The position numbers and the translations under genes are program-made. A stretch of DNA of 59,658 nucleotides from Folioceros fuciformis (lineage: Eukaryota; Anthocerotophyta; Anthocerotopsida; Anthocerotales), in NCBI GenBank assembly GCA_049999805.1, contig JBNGIO010006314.1, positions 657,261 to 716,918 of the forward strand. The letters run 5' to 3'. This document shows, in pieces, positions 1 through 12,244 of this stretch (position 1 is its first letter; each line of letters opens with the position of its first letter). Under the pieces are notes generated by a model that searched no databases, was not told the origin of the DNA, and saw nothing but the letters and a program-made list of their open reading frames with translations.

Positions 1-372
1 GAGTTAAGACTGATTCACTCTGGTATTGCGAGGTTCATATGCGGGGGTAGGCAACCTCGAAATAGGGCGGATACGCTGTTGTCGACATCCTAAGTTTGAA
101 ACCCCTAATGTCAGGATTAGATTTGCATTGAAACGTGATCGTTAAGTACAATGGTGAAACGCTGCGAGCGTACGCGTACCCGTCCGCTTAAGTTCGACTT
201 TTGGTTTTGGTATCTATTCTGTAGACCGAAACCTGCCCTAACCTGGGCAGTAGATATGCATTAATAACACTCGCAACTTCACTTCTTAGAGAGGACCTGG
301 TGCTCTGCACACACAAGTTCAGAACAAAGAAATACATATGTAGAGGGCTCGGTCGGCGGGCTTGTTGAAACG
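1..372. other. Intergenic, no gene seen
   Basis: Downstream of the GT92 gene that ends at 373. The only open frames are short, off-frame extensions. I see no RNA gene or mobile element. Confidence 0.5.
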
Positions 373-2152
373 TCAAACTACCTTGTAGGTGCACACCTCT
401 CCTGCACAATGCTCCTTTTGCCGGCGTAATAACTTGGAGGTGTGGTTCCTGGCCTTGACAGATAACTTCAGGATTGAGTCATCGTACTCCAGCGCCTCCA
501 TGCCAGAGTTGAATCGAGCAGACAAATTTTTCGTTTCATCTCGATTCACCCACTGTTGACAAAGCTCAGACGTATTTCTGTTGATGCTGTTGTGGTAGTG
601 GAAATAGGAGGCCTCGGAACTGTTGACGACAGATTTTTTGTGGCGTGCTCCAGGCATTGCAAAATGGACAGAGGCTGCTGATATTTTCCTTGGATTTGCA
701 GCCCATTTATGCTTGCTGTAGGTTGAACCTCCTTTAACCGCGAATAGCAAGGTTTCTATAGTCCATTTGTCCTCCCTGCTGTCAAATCAAAGCATTTAAA
801 CAGTAGTAGAGCAACTGGCAAGGGCAACACGAAAGAGAGGAAAAGGTGGAAAAGGTTCAGGTTTTGTACCTCTGCAAAGTGTCCAGTAGAGGACATAGAC
901 TACTTGAGAAGAGGCGCTGCTCGAATTGGACTTCTCCCACGTTCCTATATTTCTCCAAAACTTGGTTGATGTCGGTGAATGGAGGCTTCACAACAATGTA
1001 CTCATCAACGTCAAAGAACCAAACCCATTCCGCCATGTATCTCGATTTCACAAGGCAATCGTTGAGAATCAGGTACTGGTTGTGGTAATAGCCATCGAAC
1101 TGATTCAAGTCCCTCACATCCTCAATCGTAAGAATCCCCAAGTCGACCCACGGACTCAAAACCTGTTCACCATTACAACAACTCAAACTTTTCACACCGT
1201 GTGCTTGAAACATGATTCCTTGCCTTGAACTGCCAAGGATTCTTCGATAGACTATGAGACCAAAGATACAGGTGTGAAAGAACAATCTCAAGCTCAAAGC
1301 ACTTACTCGTCTCACATCTTTCGACAATCCGCCGGCATCATGCAAAATGAAGTGCGATCGATTACCAAACCCGTACAAGTGGAATGAGAGCCACTCATGC
1401 AGCGCAGGCCCATGCAGATTGCCATAGAGGGGAGACCCGCAATACAAGTGCTTATAGGCATAAGGCGGCTCAAAATTGATAGCATTGTAGTCCCCTGGCT
1501 TCTCCGTGGCAGCCAACACTTTCAGAAGTCTGAATCTGTCAGAGGCAGCCTCCGGTTGAGCTAGCAGCCATCCAGATTCATCAACCTGGCCCATGTCGAT
1601 GGCCTTGGCGTGCAGAACAAGATTCCCCCCGAGTCCATCGCTCCCAACAGGAGTCGGGAATTCGCACTTGATCACAATCGGAGTGTATGTCTGCTTGTAC
1701 CCCAGCCCAGGTTTCTCAACCGTGACAACAGCCCTGGTGCCATTACCTCTTTCGCCTCCTCCAGCTGAAATCCACTGGCAGCTGTACGATCCGTCATCGT
1801 GTTTTGCAACAGGTCCTGACACTAAGATCAAAATTTCCCAAACAGCCGGACCGCTTCGAGAAGCCCCGGTGACCACCACAGAGTAAGCTGCCACTCCTGC
1901 TGTCTCAAATTTTCCACTTCTAGACGATGCTCCTGAAGTCACAGTCTGGTCGATTTTGTGGCAGGGACTTGGTGATAAAGAAGTGGACGTTAGAATGAAC
2001 GGGGATCCGGACCAGTCCAGATGATGGGGACTCAGCAGCTCCGCCACAAGGAAGTAGGTTGTAGTCAAGGCCACCACAACTGTGAAGAGCGGGTGGCCGA
2101 CAGGGCAAGCAGACTGTTTGCTCATTGTCAGTGTGGCAGGTTGCATCCACAT
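373..2152 (-). CDS. GT92 (DUF23) galactan beta-1,4-galactosyltransferase-like protein, 3 exons
   Basis: Exons on the minus strand: 2152-1307, 1162-870 and 775-373, giving 513 codons plus stop. The product looks like a Golgi type II glycosyltransferase of the plant galactan synthase (GALS) group, which extends pectic beta-1,4-galactan. Near the N-terminus there is one hydrophobic anchor (about residues 20-41). The middle carries the GT92 signatures FILHDAGG, the stretch EDVRDLNQFDGYYHNQYLIL, and FFDVDEYIVV with the presumed metal-binding DxD. The last exon has the family C-terminal part, including SYFHYHNSIN. Intron 1 (1306-1163, 144 bp) has donor GTAAGT, contains no stop and is a multiple of three, so an unspliced read stays open. 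Intron 2 (869-776) ends in a tandem CAGCAG acceptor. Met codons at 2146 and 2125 are alternative starts. The family call is firm; the acceptor sugar is inferred. Confidence 0.85.
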
Positions 2153-3469
2153 CTTCTAATCGACGAGCACGACTGCTGCCGGGTTCTTAACTCGGCTCGC
2201 TGACCATCTCCTGGAGCTAACACCCTCCTCCAAGGCCGGCAGGATTGTGGGATACCCGTCCAATTATTCGGACTCATCAGTTTCGTCCGGGATTCGTAGG
2301 CATGGATCTGGCCGCTCTCAGAGCTGTGCAAGCGCTTGACCAACGAACCGTCTTTGTGCCTCAGTCAGGAGCATTGATTCTCTCACAAATGAAGGCTCGC
2401 AACGCTAGCTCAGGGCTACATACATGCATGTACTCGCATCGTCATGCTGATCAAAGTCGAGCCATGTCCTCTGAAAGGACGCGAGTCGAGACGATATCTT
2501 GTGATTGTCGAAGCCAGACTGTTTACCTTCGTGGGAAAGTGCGTCCCCAAAGCTACGAGCAATTCCCTCGTGAAGAGAGCTAAGCCAAGAGGATTGACTT
2601 GGAAATCATATCGAAAGTGCAGATTCATGAGTCTGTCTTGCCTCATGCCTCTCGTGTCCTATTTCTTTTGTGAAATGAGAAAAACATTGTGCCTATAGTC
2701 GTGCCGCTTACGCAAAGGAGAACTATTCGGGCTTTGCGCCTGGTTATCCGAAGCCTAAAACTGGGCCTCGAAACTGCCTTGACCTCATAATTAACGAGTA
2801 CATCAACATATTCAAACTGTTCCAGACCTCTGTAAAGATGTTCCAAGCAGTCATCTGGCATCTGCAAGATGCCGGCTGTGGTTGGAATTCATTAGTCCGT
2901 CCTGCGTCTACAGAATGCTTCTCTACAATGTTGAAATCAGAGTTGATGCATCGTTTTGTAATCAAGTGCCGACTGTCCCCACGCACAAGTAGTGCCGTCA
3001 AGATTTAGTCCAGAGTGATTTGGACGCTTGGTGCATCTGCTAGGGTGTTCCACGGAGGAAGAAAATCGCTCTTTCTGCCATCGAGTTTGTCCTTACCGGC
3101 GCTCGCAAGGAATCTCTCCAAAGACAGGACAAAGGTTCTCTGAGGTCTGTGGTAGGCAAGGCCCTCTCACGGCGTTTCAGACTTCGCATGCGTAGAGACG
3201 CGTGGGGACTTTGGGGGGATATGCAGTCATATCAAGCGTGGTAAGCATTCTTTTTGGCTGGGGACAGGATCCTACTGGAAGAAGGCGTTCGAGCCGATTG
3301 AAGCCATACTGGTTGCAGCTGCTTCCAGACACAAGCTCAGGCACTTTATAGGTTACTCATAGGGATCTGGAGGCTTGCAAGCACCTGACAGCCAAGCCGT
3401 CCACACTGTCTACTGGTGCCCTCCCACTGGCTGAACTAAAAAAATCCATCATCTCAGAAAATCAACAGC
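2153..3469. other. Intergenic, no convincing gene
   Basis: Contains the upstream region of the GT92 gene. Short ORFs on both strands show no recognisable domain. A plus-strand stretch at about 2700-2990 reads fairly open with one or two stops, but I could not tie it to a family. Confidence 0.4.
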
Positions 3470-3736
3470 CTAGATTTTGCGCAAAGAGAGTTCCAGTAGC
3501 ACAAAAACGCAGCTGTAGACATGGGTCCTGCGAGTCAGCTGGAAGCTCTCAGAATATTCCTGCTCGATGTAGCCTAGGTTGCTTGAGCTTCTAACAGTCC
3601 AGACATAAGTGGCTGCCTTGCGAGGAGGCAGCTTGGCAAAACCGAATCCTGGCACCGTACTATTTTGGTCATCGTCGAGGAGAAGATTCAGCGGGTTGAC
3701 ATATCGGTGGACGATTGGCAGGGTTGGCAGCAACAT
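3470..3736 (-). pseudogene. Receptor-like protein kinase relic (catalytic loop to subdomain IX)
   Basis: The 88-residue frame follows the plant receptor-like kinase core in order. HRYVNPLNLLLDDD sits at the catalytic loop, where the family has HRD-x-K-x-x-N. GFGFAKL is at the DFG position, LGYIEQEYS at the activation/APE segment, and THVYSCVFVLLEL at subdomain IX. The catalytic Asp is replaced by Tyr, the catalytic Lys by Asn, and the Asp of DFG by Gly. Neither an N-lobe nor an ectodomain is visible nearby. It is therefore a dead fragment rather than a functional pseudokinase exon, though a remote spliced partner cannot be excluded. Confidence 0.7.
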
Positions 3737-6532
3737 GAGGATATCTCAAAGGCATCCAAGTCTGAGAGAAAACGTTGTTCCTTACTGACAGGAGACAACG
3801 TTTCTTCCGCCCTAGGCTTGGAGATGTTTCTTGACTGTGGCGTTAGGGCAAACTCGAAGAATATTGAGGAGAAGAGCTAAACTTTGTTTGGGCAACAACG
3901 GACCACAGTCAGGAAGTTCAGAACACAGTACTGTACCGTCTGTGAGTGGTAGCGCCTAAAGATACAGTCAAGCACGCGAAAAGAGTTTGAATCGGGAGTC
4001 GTGAAAGGCAGACAGACGTAGTAAAACGGCGGGAACTGGGCCGGCTAGGTAAGGCACGTACCACCGTGCCACTGCGATAATGAGAGCACACGGAATGACC
4101 AAGGTTCATCAGTTTCTGCGGGACGACAAGCCAGGTGCAGTGTCCTCCGAAGACTTCCACATAGAAAACGGTCAAGCCATTGAGGCTCACGGTACAGCAT
4201 CCAGATCCTTGCCAACGCGTACAGCATCAGGATTGAGGAGAGCGGACGAGACAAGGGTTAATGCTAGGTTGTACCACTAGAACAGTACAGCAACAGTAAA
4301 GCTCGTAAAGCTATGAAATCACTGACCACATACAGTATCCGGACAGTCAGCAGGTGCACATTGTCGGCAACAGAATGTGAAGCGATTTCGAGGGACTGCT
4401 GAGAGAATGTGGCCAAATATCAGATGTGCTACGGTGCAGAACCCAACACAAGAGGTCCTACCCCAAGAAATCAATACCAGCCAGTCTGGATACTATGACT
4501 GTGCACCGTTCCCTGACCGCACCCCAACGGCACAATGGCCGTGCCAAGGTATGGTTGCTGTAATTTCTGGAATCCGTGTGGGAGGATGTTTGGGGAATTG
4601 GGAACACGACCTCTTTCGCAGACCTCTTGGATGCGCGATGACAGAACCTGGGTTTGTGTAGTGAATTGGTCAAGCGTTGCATTGTAATCGTTCTTAGCCG
4701 AATAGCGCAACTAATACATTGGCTCCTACCAAAATTCCACTTCACTTGCTTCTTGTTCTTTTTAGGGGGTGAGAACAAAGGGTGCCACTCTTTTCATCCT
4801 GTTGTCCCCACGTTGCTTTGCAAGGAGAAGAGAGGTGCCCGCTCGCCATCTATGAGCTGCACGTCTTGTGCAATGACCTGTTTCAAAGATAACAGAGTTT
4901 GTTCTAAGAGAACCGACGCATGGGATTGCAGCTTAGGATACTGTTTGATGAGGTCAGATATCTCGTCCATAATGAGATGACCTCCTGTTTGCGAATAAGC
5001 TTATGATTGTGGAGCACAAATTATCTGTGACTGTGAATTATGTAAGTTTGAAAGTCTATAAGTACACCATAACCTGTAGAAGAACACACATTGTGAGACA
5101 CAAGGCATCAGCTGAAGTATCTCACCAAGATTGAGTGAGTCATACCTCGTGAGTTTGCAGGCCGTATCGTGCTTGGGAAATAGAGGTCCCCAAACAACAA
5201 ATGCGTTCTTCTTATTGGTCACCACAGAATAGCTTGTGGGAGCGTCAGACAGCTCTCCCATCGCCGTCATGAAATCTGGCACACGCATCCACGGGATGAA
5301 AGCTGTTTGCATTTCCTTCTCCACACTTGGTGCAGAGCTGTGTCCGCATTTTGGCGCAGAGCTGTGTCCGCATTTCCTTCTCCATACATTTCCAATTGAG
5401 AGCAGTGACATCAAACAAACCAAGCGGCACACTCTGCACCACGAACGGGCAATCTGCGGGCATTTCGGCATACATCAGACCGCACTTTCAGCAGTTGCCT
5501 TCAGTTTTTGGCATAAACTTGTTCAAGCTGTCGAGAACCAGGTTTAAGGTTGATTCAAGTGCCTCACCGAAACGATCCCTAGCCGGGGGAGAAGTATCGG
5601 AAAAGGAGAGATGGAGAGGGGGAAGGGCATGGCTCACCATGTCATGGAGGTGGCGGGCCCCTGGGCTGGCCAGGCTATCTTTAGCTTCAGGACCGGCATC
5701 ATATCTCCCCCTTTTCGGATATCTCACAACCTACTACTAATTAAAGACACGCTCCTGTAAATATCGTGTAATTTTTATTCATTCATTTTGCAACTGGTAG
5801 TTTTTCCAGCAATTATGACGACTAGGTTTCCGGACCGAGGGTTCCCACTTCTAGGGCACCGCGATGAGGACGAGAAGATCGGAGGATGTCGATCGCACCC
5901 GTTTTGTGCGTGTGGGAGGCCAATGGGGGACGAGGAGCGGAACGAGCGTCCAAATAATGCCCGCAGGATGAATGGGTGAAAAAAATCTTGTCGACTCACA
6001 TCCGGTGCGCCTCACATCAAGGCTTTGATGCAAGAGGGATCATCCCCCGAGTCCAGGTTCGCGAGTCCCCATATCCGCACCGCTGGGAGTGCAGTGCACG
6101 CGGAGGTCGATTCGCAGGTGCTCCGCTTGTGATCATCCATCCGTTTCCCTGATCCAGACCCCGATTACGAGCTTCAGCATCAATTTCTACGCAAATCCGC
6201 AGATGGAGCCATGCAGGCCTCCAATAGTCCAGGGCATGGGTGAAGAGCAGACGTGTAAAGCTCGTGGGATGGGCTGGTGGCTAAGGAAACTATGTCTCAT
6301 GAGTGAAGGAATGCTTTCAGGCGTTGTCTATCTCCTGTGCCCTTCGCAGTGAGCAAGCGTTTGGACGGGCCAACGGCGGACCTGTACAGTGTGGTGTTTG
6401 GGAGTGATGCCACATGTTGGCAAGGACTTCATGAGCTAAAGCCTGTAACTGCTGCAGCTGCTGGATCCATCGATCACACAGCTGGGAGTGCTTGCTCGAT
6501 CCCGAGGACCCGGGGTCTGGGTATACTCTGGA
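3737..6532. other. Intergenic with possible uncharacterised coding fragments on the minus strand
   Basis: No gene could be assigned. Three minus-strand stretches look protein-like but unrecognised: 4977-4801 (59 codons, begins MDEISDLIKQYPKL), about 5310-5130 (contains ALNWKCMEKEM-like text and SVVTNKKNAFVVWG), and 5727-5488. They could be exons of one unknown or decayed gene. A 24-bp tandem duplication lies at 5332-5375. The stretch 5750-6532 upstream of the first GT23-like gene holds only short off-frame ORFs. Confidence 0.35.
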
Positions 6533-9127
6533 ATGAGGAAGAATCTGACAGCAAGCGCTTCTAAGGCGGGGAGGGTGACACTGCTGAAAGGCGTCCTGCT
6601 GGGGCTGGCCATCGGTGCCTACTGCTGGTTCATGCAAGATGTCGTTCTCACCACGCTGCTTCAGATGCCCTCCAAGCTACTCAATTTCAATGCCACAGGA
6701 GCTTCGAGGGCAGGCCTCGATGAGATCGGTACCCATTCTGCCTTCGCAGGCTGCGTTTGAAGCTGTCCGAGCGTCTGGATTGAATTCGGATTCGGTTAAT
6801 TGTGTTCGCAGGATTGAGTAACTCGCACTGGTTGTCGGATGACGGGCCCCCTTTGCCCTCGGAGGAGCAAGAGGTTCAGTGGATTCTCGCGCTATGGGAG
6901 GCGTCGGCTTCGCTGAATTTCTCCAGGGCTTCGAATGACACTCTGGTCCAGGAGGCTGAGAAGAACCTGGGCCACTTGGGCCTGAAGCCTCCTCATCTGG
7001 ACGACTGCGCAGCCCGAACTGAGGAGTACAAGAGACTGGATTCTCGGAACCCCGATGGCAGCCGGCCCCAGTGGACCTTGTGGAAAGGCCGGACGGCGTT
7101 TATTCCTCACAAGAACCATGTACAGGTGGACGATACAGAAGAACCACTAGGGAACGCATCAGGTCTGGCATCGGGCCCGCTTCCTCCTTGGGTGAGTCTA
7201 TCCCCCTTCGATTCTTATCGATGTCGGATTCTGGGTTGACATCCAGAAGCCAATGTTCCTCTTGGATCGTCGTTTGCACGGATCCGACTCGGGTATGACG
7301 GGACGTGCCCCTGCATCCTTGATCGCAGGTTGAAGGGGGCGAGGAGGATAACTTTCCTATGACGAGAAGGGTGCAGCGAGATCTGTGGCTGCTCCAGCAC
7401 CCTCGCAACTGCAGTCACGACAGCGTTCGATTTCTGCTCGCCAATTGGCCATCTTCCGACAAGTTCGGGTTGGGCGCACAACTGGTGTATGTGGGAGGGC
7501 TTCTCTCCATTGCCATGCAACAAAAGAGAGTTCTGGTCCTGGAAAACATGGATCGCGCGGGACACGAAGGGTGCCGAGGTCTCACTCTCATGAGCAGCAA
7601 ACCAGTGAATTGCACAGTGCAGGCAGGCTTCATTGATATTACCTGTCTTGTCTTAAAAGCGTTGAGCCCCTGAACGGAGTCCTTGTTGCAGGCTCGGACT
7701 TCAAGAGGTGGTCCTGCTATTTTCTACCTGAGACGACAGCCGAGTGTCGGGAGGCGGTTACCGAGTTGAAGAAGAACGAAACGGGGGCGCTGGCTGAGGG
7801 GAAAATTCTGATGGGCGCAGATGCAAAGCCCAATCCGTGGTTTGTGCCGCCGCCCAGGTACTTTCACAATTCACGCTCTTTCCAGTATCATGGTCAGACT
7901 TGGACAGCTTCAAGGCTTGCTGTTGCTCAAGCTGAGCATCCGCTTTTGGTCCGCCTGGAAGCGGAAAATGTGATTGCAGCTTGGAAGCCTGATCCGCAGC
8001 TCCTGACCGTACACTCTCACTCTCATCTATTCTGGATTTTAGCTTTTGGGGCGAACCTTGGGAGGATCTGCAACCCACATCGGAGGTCGGAGGAGAGCTG
8101 GTGGTTAATTACAAGAAGAAGCATATAAGGTGGTGGCGGTCGCAGGTTTGTGTACCAAGTTCCCTTCAGAGATTGGAAGTCTTTGATATCATTTTGCGAA
8201 CATCCCACATGCGTGAAGCACTAGAAAGGCCTATCAAAGTCCTCAAACCAGAGTGTCGCGGATTTCCTTTCGAAAAATGCAGTCTGTGCGATACTTCATG
8301 AGGTTTCCCGGCGAGTACACATGCACAATGCTCAACCAAGCTCGGCACGACGCATTCGGAGTGAGAGCAGCCACCAAGGTGCTTCGCGCTGCGCGTCAGA
8401 CCAAGCTGTCGGTGAGTTGTGATGACATTCAGCCAAACGCTGGCCGGTCGGTGGCCCTGCTGAGTCGATACCCTAAACCCTAAACCAAATAATGGGACAC
8501 TATTGTGTGTGTGTGAGATGCGCAGATCAGGAACCAAACCACAGCCAGTGAAGCAGACATGGAGAAATGGGTGTGGCCGAGTCAAAAGCCCTGGATTCCA
8601 AGGCCAATGCTGAGCGTCCATGTGCGGCTCGGAGACAAAGCGACGGAGATGAAAATGGTGGACTTCTACACTTACATGGACCTGGCCACCAGGCTGAGAA
8701 CCCGATTTCCTCATTTGCAAAACATCTGGCTATCGTCAGAAATGCAGGTACCATCCCATCCGCAATTGGTTGTAAACCATCCTTGCACACCCCAAATGGC
8801 GAACCGAATAGTGGCACACTGGTTCCCCCCTGCTCGCTTGTTGCGCAGGATGTGATCGACTCGTCCAAGCTGTACCAAGGGTGGAATTTCTACTACACCA
8901 AGATCCCTCGCCAGACAGGCAACACGAGCATGAGCAGCTACGAGCGGAGCCTGGGAGGCGAGCGCTCCGCCCGAAACAGCATTGTCAACTTCCTCCTGGC
9001 CTCCGATGCCGACTACTTCGTTGGCGCCCTGGGATCGACCTGGTGTTTCCTCATCGACGGCATGCGTAGCACATCCGGCAAGCTCATGTCCGGCTACCTC
9101 AGTGTGAACAAGGACCGCTTCTGGTGA
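6533..9127 (+). CDS. GT23-like (FUT8/NodZ-type) fucosyltransferase, tandem copy 1, 8 exons
   Basis: Exons 6533-6728, 6812-7191, 7329-7578, 7692-7857, 8043-8145, 8283-8411, 8526-8747 and 8849-9127; 574 aa. The start Met is placed just before a signal anchor (VTLLKGVLLGLAIGAYCWFM). The order of motifs parallels FUT8. First comes QRDLWLLQHPRNC, then the gatekeeper-like stretch FGLGAQLVYVGGLLSIAM plus KRVLVLE. IRWWRSQ then VRYFMRFP match the FUT8 WWVSQ-x-VKYLIR segment. LSVHVRLGDK is the GDP-fucose site and ADYFVGALGSTWC is the C-terminal sugar-nucleotide motif. A Golgi type II enzyme transferring fucose from GDP-fucose is inferred; the acceptor is unknown. Copies 2 and 3 follow within 700-770 bp. 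Alternatives are another branch of the fucosyltransferase/O-FUT superfamily. Confidence 0.78.
8470..8486. repeat. Interstitial plant telomere-type motif (telo-box)
   Basis: Two adjacent CCCTAAA units, the Arabidopsis-type telomere repeat, lie inside intron 6 of GT23-like copy 1. In plants such short motifs can be telo-box elements or marks of old break repair. The other two copies do not have it. Confidence 0.7.
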
Positions 9128-9821
9128 CGATGAGCGCCTCCTGCTCCTTCTCCGTCTCCGTCTGCTTCTCTCTCTACCGGTTCGTACGGGGCACCGTACG
9201 TAGCTCTCACGTCTCATACACACTCCCAGCCGTATTTCGTGCCGTGGGAAGAGGCCAAGATGGGACGGCCATAAAATACTTGTTCACTACCTGCAACATT
9301 ACTTCACGCCCAAACCAGACGTTAGGTAAGTTGCCGGCGCCAAATCCGTCAGTTACAGAACTGTAAGCACGGAGCTTTGCGATGGCGGGGGAAGCACGAG
9401 CTGATGGGCCCGCCCGGATCCAGATCATCCGAAAATGTCTCGGCCGCACGTAGAGCGTCGTGGCCAACCGTGGCCACACGACACTACTCAAGACTCGGCT
9501 CCAGCCTACCAACTCCCGGTCCAGAGGCCCGGGCCCCAGCGCACAGCGCCAGGCTCCATGTCGCGGGACTGTAGTTTTTACCTGACGTCGACCCTGCTCA
9601 CATCCTGGTCGGGCCGATGAGCCCGGATAGAAGCTCGTGTAGTCGATGCGTTCTGGAGCCGGATTTCCATCCTGCGCCCGCGCAACCCGAATAAGGAGCG
9701 TCTCCTGCGAATGGGAGGGGAGCGCTGATTCTCTCTCGGACTGTGGTGCTCAGGCTCAGCTGCGGGAAGGAAAGGACAAGGTGGGATCCTGCTCATCAAT
9801 CTGTCTGGCTCAGGGGAGCAG
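9128..9821. other. Intergenic spacer between GT23-like copies 1 and 2
   Basis: Should hold the copy 1 terminator and the copy 2 promoter and leader. I see no extra gene or repeat. Confidence 0.5.
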
Positions 9822-12244
9822 ATGTCGGACAGCAGCGGCTTCCATGGCGCCAAAGAACGGCCTAGGAGAGCGCCTCTTCCGGCTCTCTGCAATGTGCTGG
9901 TGCTTGGGATCGTCATGGCAGGGCTCTATTACGCCTCGACTCCGCTCTGGCCGACAGCCAAGTTCAGGGATTTCTACGGTGTTGTGGGAAACGTGACGGA
10001 GTCCAGGCACGGTGAGATTCGGATTGAGATGAGCATGGAGGGGAATGGAGTGGTCTGCCGTACCGTCTCTCCCCTTTGCGGCTTACGAGAATGCGCTTTG
10101 ACTTTTTTTTTTTGCTTGTTGGCTGCAGGGCGAGGTGAGGATGGGCTTTGGTTTTCGGGGGATGCGCCCCCGCGTCCTGAAGAGGAGGGGCGTGTGAGGA
10201 GGATTCTGGCGCTGTGGGAGGCGTCGCCGTTGCTGGGCGGGGAACGGGATCCCAACGACCCCGTTGTGAGGGAGGCGAGGGAAGAGTTCGGGGGCCTCAG
10301 CCTGAAGCTGGGTCTGGGAGCTCCGCATTTGGAGGATTGCGAGGCCCGGGTTGCGGAGTACGTGAGACAGGATTCCCGGGGGGAGGATGGGAGCCGTCCG
10401 GTTTGGTCTTTGTGGAAGGGGCGGACAGGGAGTCTTCCGCACGACAGGCATATGGAGGTGGACGATTCCGAGGAGTTTCTGGGCAACAAATCCGGATTCG
10501 CTTCCGGCCCGTTTCCTCCTTGGGTGAGCCCAGTCATAGCTGCTGCTGAAGGTTGATCCGGGTCTCTGCAAATGGGCTGCTTTTGCTCAGTGCTTGGACT
10601 GCAGGTTGAAGGGGGGGATGAGGATAATCTGCCCATGACAAGGAGGGTGCAGCGGGACTTGTGGCTGCTTCAGCATCCGAGGAACTGCAGCCATGACAGC
10701 GTTCGCTTTCTGGTGGCTCAGTTTCCGCCTTCAGACAGGCTGGGGCTGGGAGCGCAGGTGGTAAACGTGGGAGGCCTGCTGGCGATTGCTATGCACGAGA
10801 AGCGTGTGCTGGTGCTGGAGGACCTGGACCGGGCTGCTCACGAAGGCTGCGCAGGTTTGTCGGTCACTTCCGCTCGGAATGTAGCTCTCTCTCTCTCTCT
10901 CTGTAGCACCTGCTGGGCTTGACTTGCATGCCTCTAGCAGGCAAGGATTCCTTTGGGAGATGGTCTTGCTACTTCTTGCCAGAGACCACCGAGGAGTGTC
11001 GGCGAATTGCTAACAAGTTGCAGAGAAGTCGAGCGGCTCATGCTCAAGGGAAGGTGCTGCGTGGGAGGCAGGCCGAGCGGCTGTACAACCCATGGTTTCC
11101 CCCAATGCCAGAGTACTTGCCCAGCCCAGCTTTGCAAACGTTGCTTCTACCTTCAAGTTCCGAGTCTCATGCATTGTAGGCCTGATGTGGTTTTTCATCC
11201 AGTTTGTGGGGACAGCCTTGGGAGGACTTGCAACCCACAACAGAGATCGATGGCCGCCTTCTCGTGGACTACAAGAACAAGTACGTCCGGTGGTGGCGAT
11301 CGCAGGTGCACAGTCCTAGGCCAGCCGTCCCTTACCGTCTTCACACTCTCGCACACGCTCGCGCTCATGGTTGCACTTGTTGCATGCTCTTGTGCTGCCA
11401 GTCTGTACGCTATTTGATGAGGTTTCCAAACACACACACCTGTATGATGCTCAACAAAGCTCGGCACGAGGCCTTCGGAGTCAGGGCTGCTACCAGGGTG
11501 CTCCGATCTCTCACTGCCGCTCAGGTCTGTACCCACAAGGTTTGGCTTGTAAGTTTTCTTGTCACCACAGCTTGGTGCCTCAACCTAACAAGGACGCACG
11601 TCGTCGAGCTCATTCCTGCCAGGCGAATAATTCCGCAACGGAAGAAGCAGACATGGACAAGTGGATCTGGAGGGATCACAAGCCTTGGGTACCCAGGCCG
11701 CTACTCAGCGTTCATGTCAGACTGGGAGACAAGGCCAGAGAAATGAAGATGGTCAACTTTGACACCTATATGAAACTTGCTAACAGATGGAGACTACGAT
11801 TTCCACACCTCGAAGACATCTGGCTTTCCTCAGAGATGCAGGTACTGTGAAAACAAACCTCTGACCTTGCAAATCGAAAAACCCAGCAGCACTTTCGTGT
11901 GAAGTTGGATGATAATGGGTCACTTGTCACACCGTTCTGAGGTGGTTGCCTCTGACGTCCAGGATGTGATAGAATCCTCGAAGCTGTATCCGGGATGGAA
12001 CTTCCACTACACCAAAATCCCACGACAGACGGGGAACACATCCATGACCAGCTACGAGCGGAGCCTGGGAGCGGACAGATCCATGACCAACTCCATTGTC
12101 AACTTCCTTATGGCCTCCGATGCCGATTACTTTGTAGGAGCGCTAGGCTCCACCTGGTGTTTTCTCATAGATGGAATGCGGAGCACATCAGGAAAGCTGA
12201 TGTCCGGCTACCTCAGCGTGAACATGGACAGGTACTGGGTTTGA
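9822..12244 (+). CDS. GT23-like (FUT8/NodZ-type) fucosyltransferase, tandem copy 2, 8 exons
   Basis: Exons 9822-10011, 10129-10523, 10605-10854, 10941-11112, 11203-11305, 11402-11524, 11623-11841 and 11963-12244; 577 aa. Intron positions and phases (1,0,1,2,0,0,0) equal those of copies 1 and 3, so the array arose by duplication of a complete spliced gene. The anchor is at about residues 21-40 (ALCNVLVLGIVMAGLYY). Signature motifs are VRWWRSQ, VRYLMRFP, LSVHVRLGDK, IWLSSEMQ and ADYFVGALGSTWC. Exon 2 is longer and less conserved than in the other copies. Intron 1 carries a poly-T tract and intron 3 a (CT)n run at about 10884-10902. The last codon before the stop is an added Val after the DRYW ending shared with the other copies. 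The product is probably a Golgi enzyme with unknown acceptor. Confidence 0.78.

Noticed and set aside
857-2152. GT92 gene as a single 431-aa exon
   Set aside because: The read-through includes 48 residues foreign to the family between good splice sites, and the family C-terminus continues in the exon at 775-373.
2700-2990. Plus-strand open stretch between the GT92 gene and the kinase relic
   Set aside because: Contains stops and no match to any family I know; not enough to call a gene.
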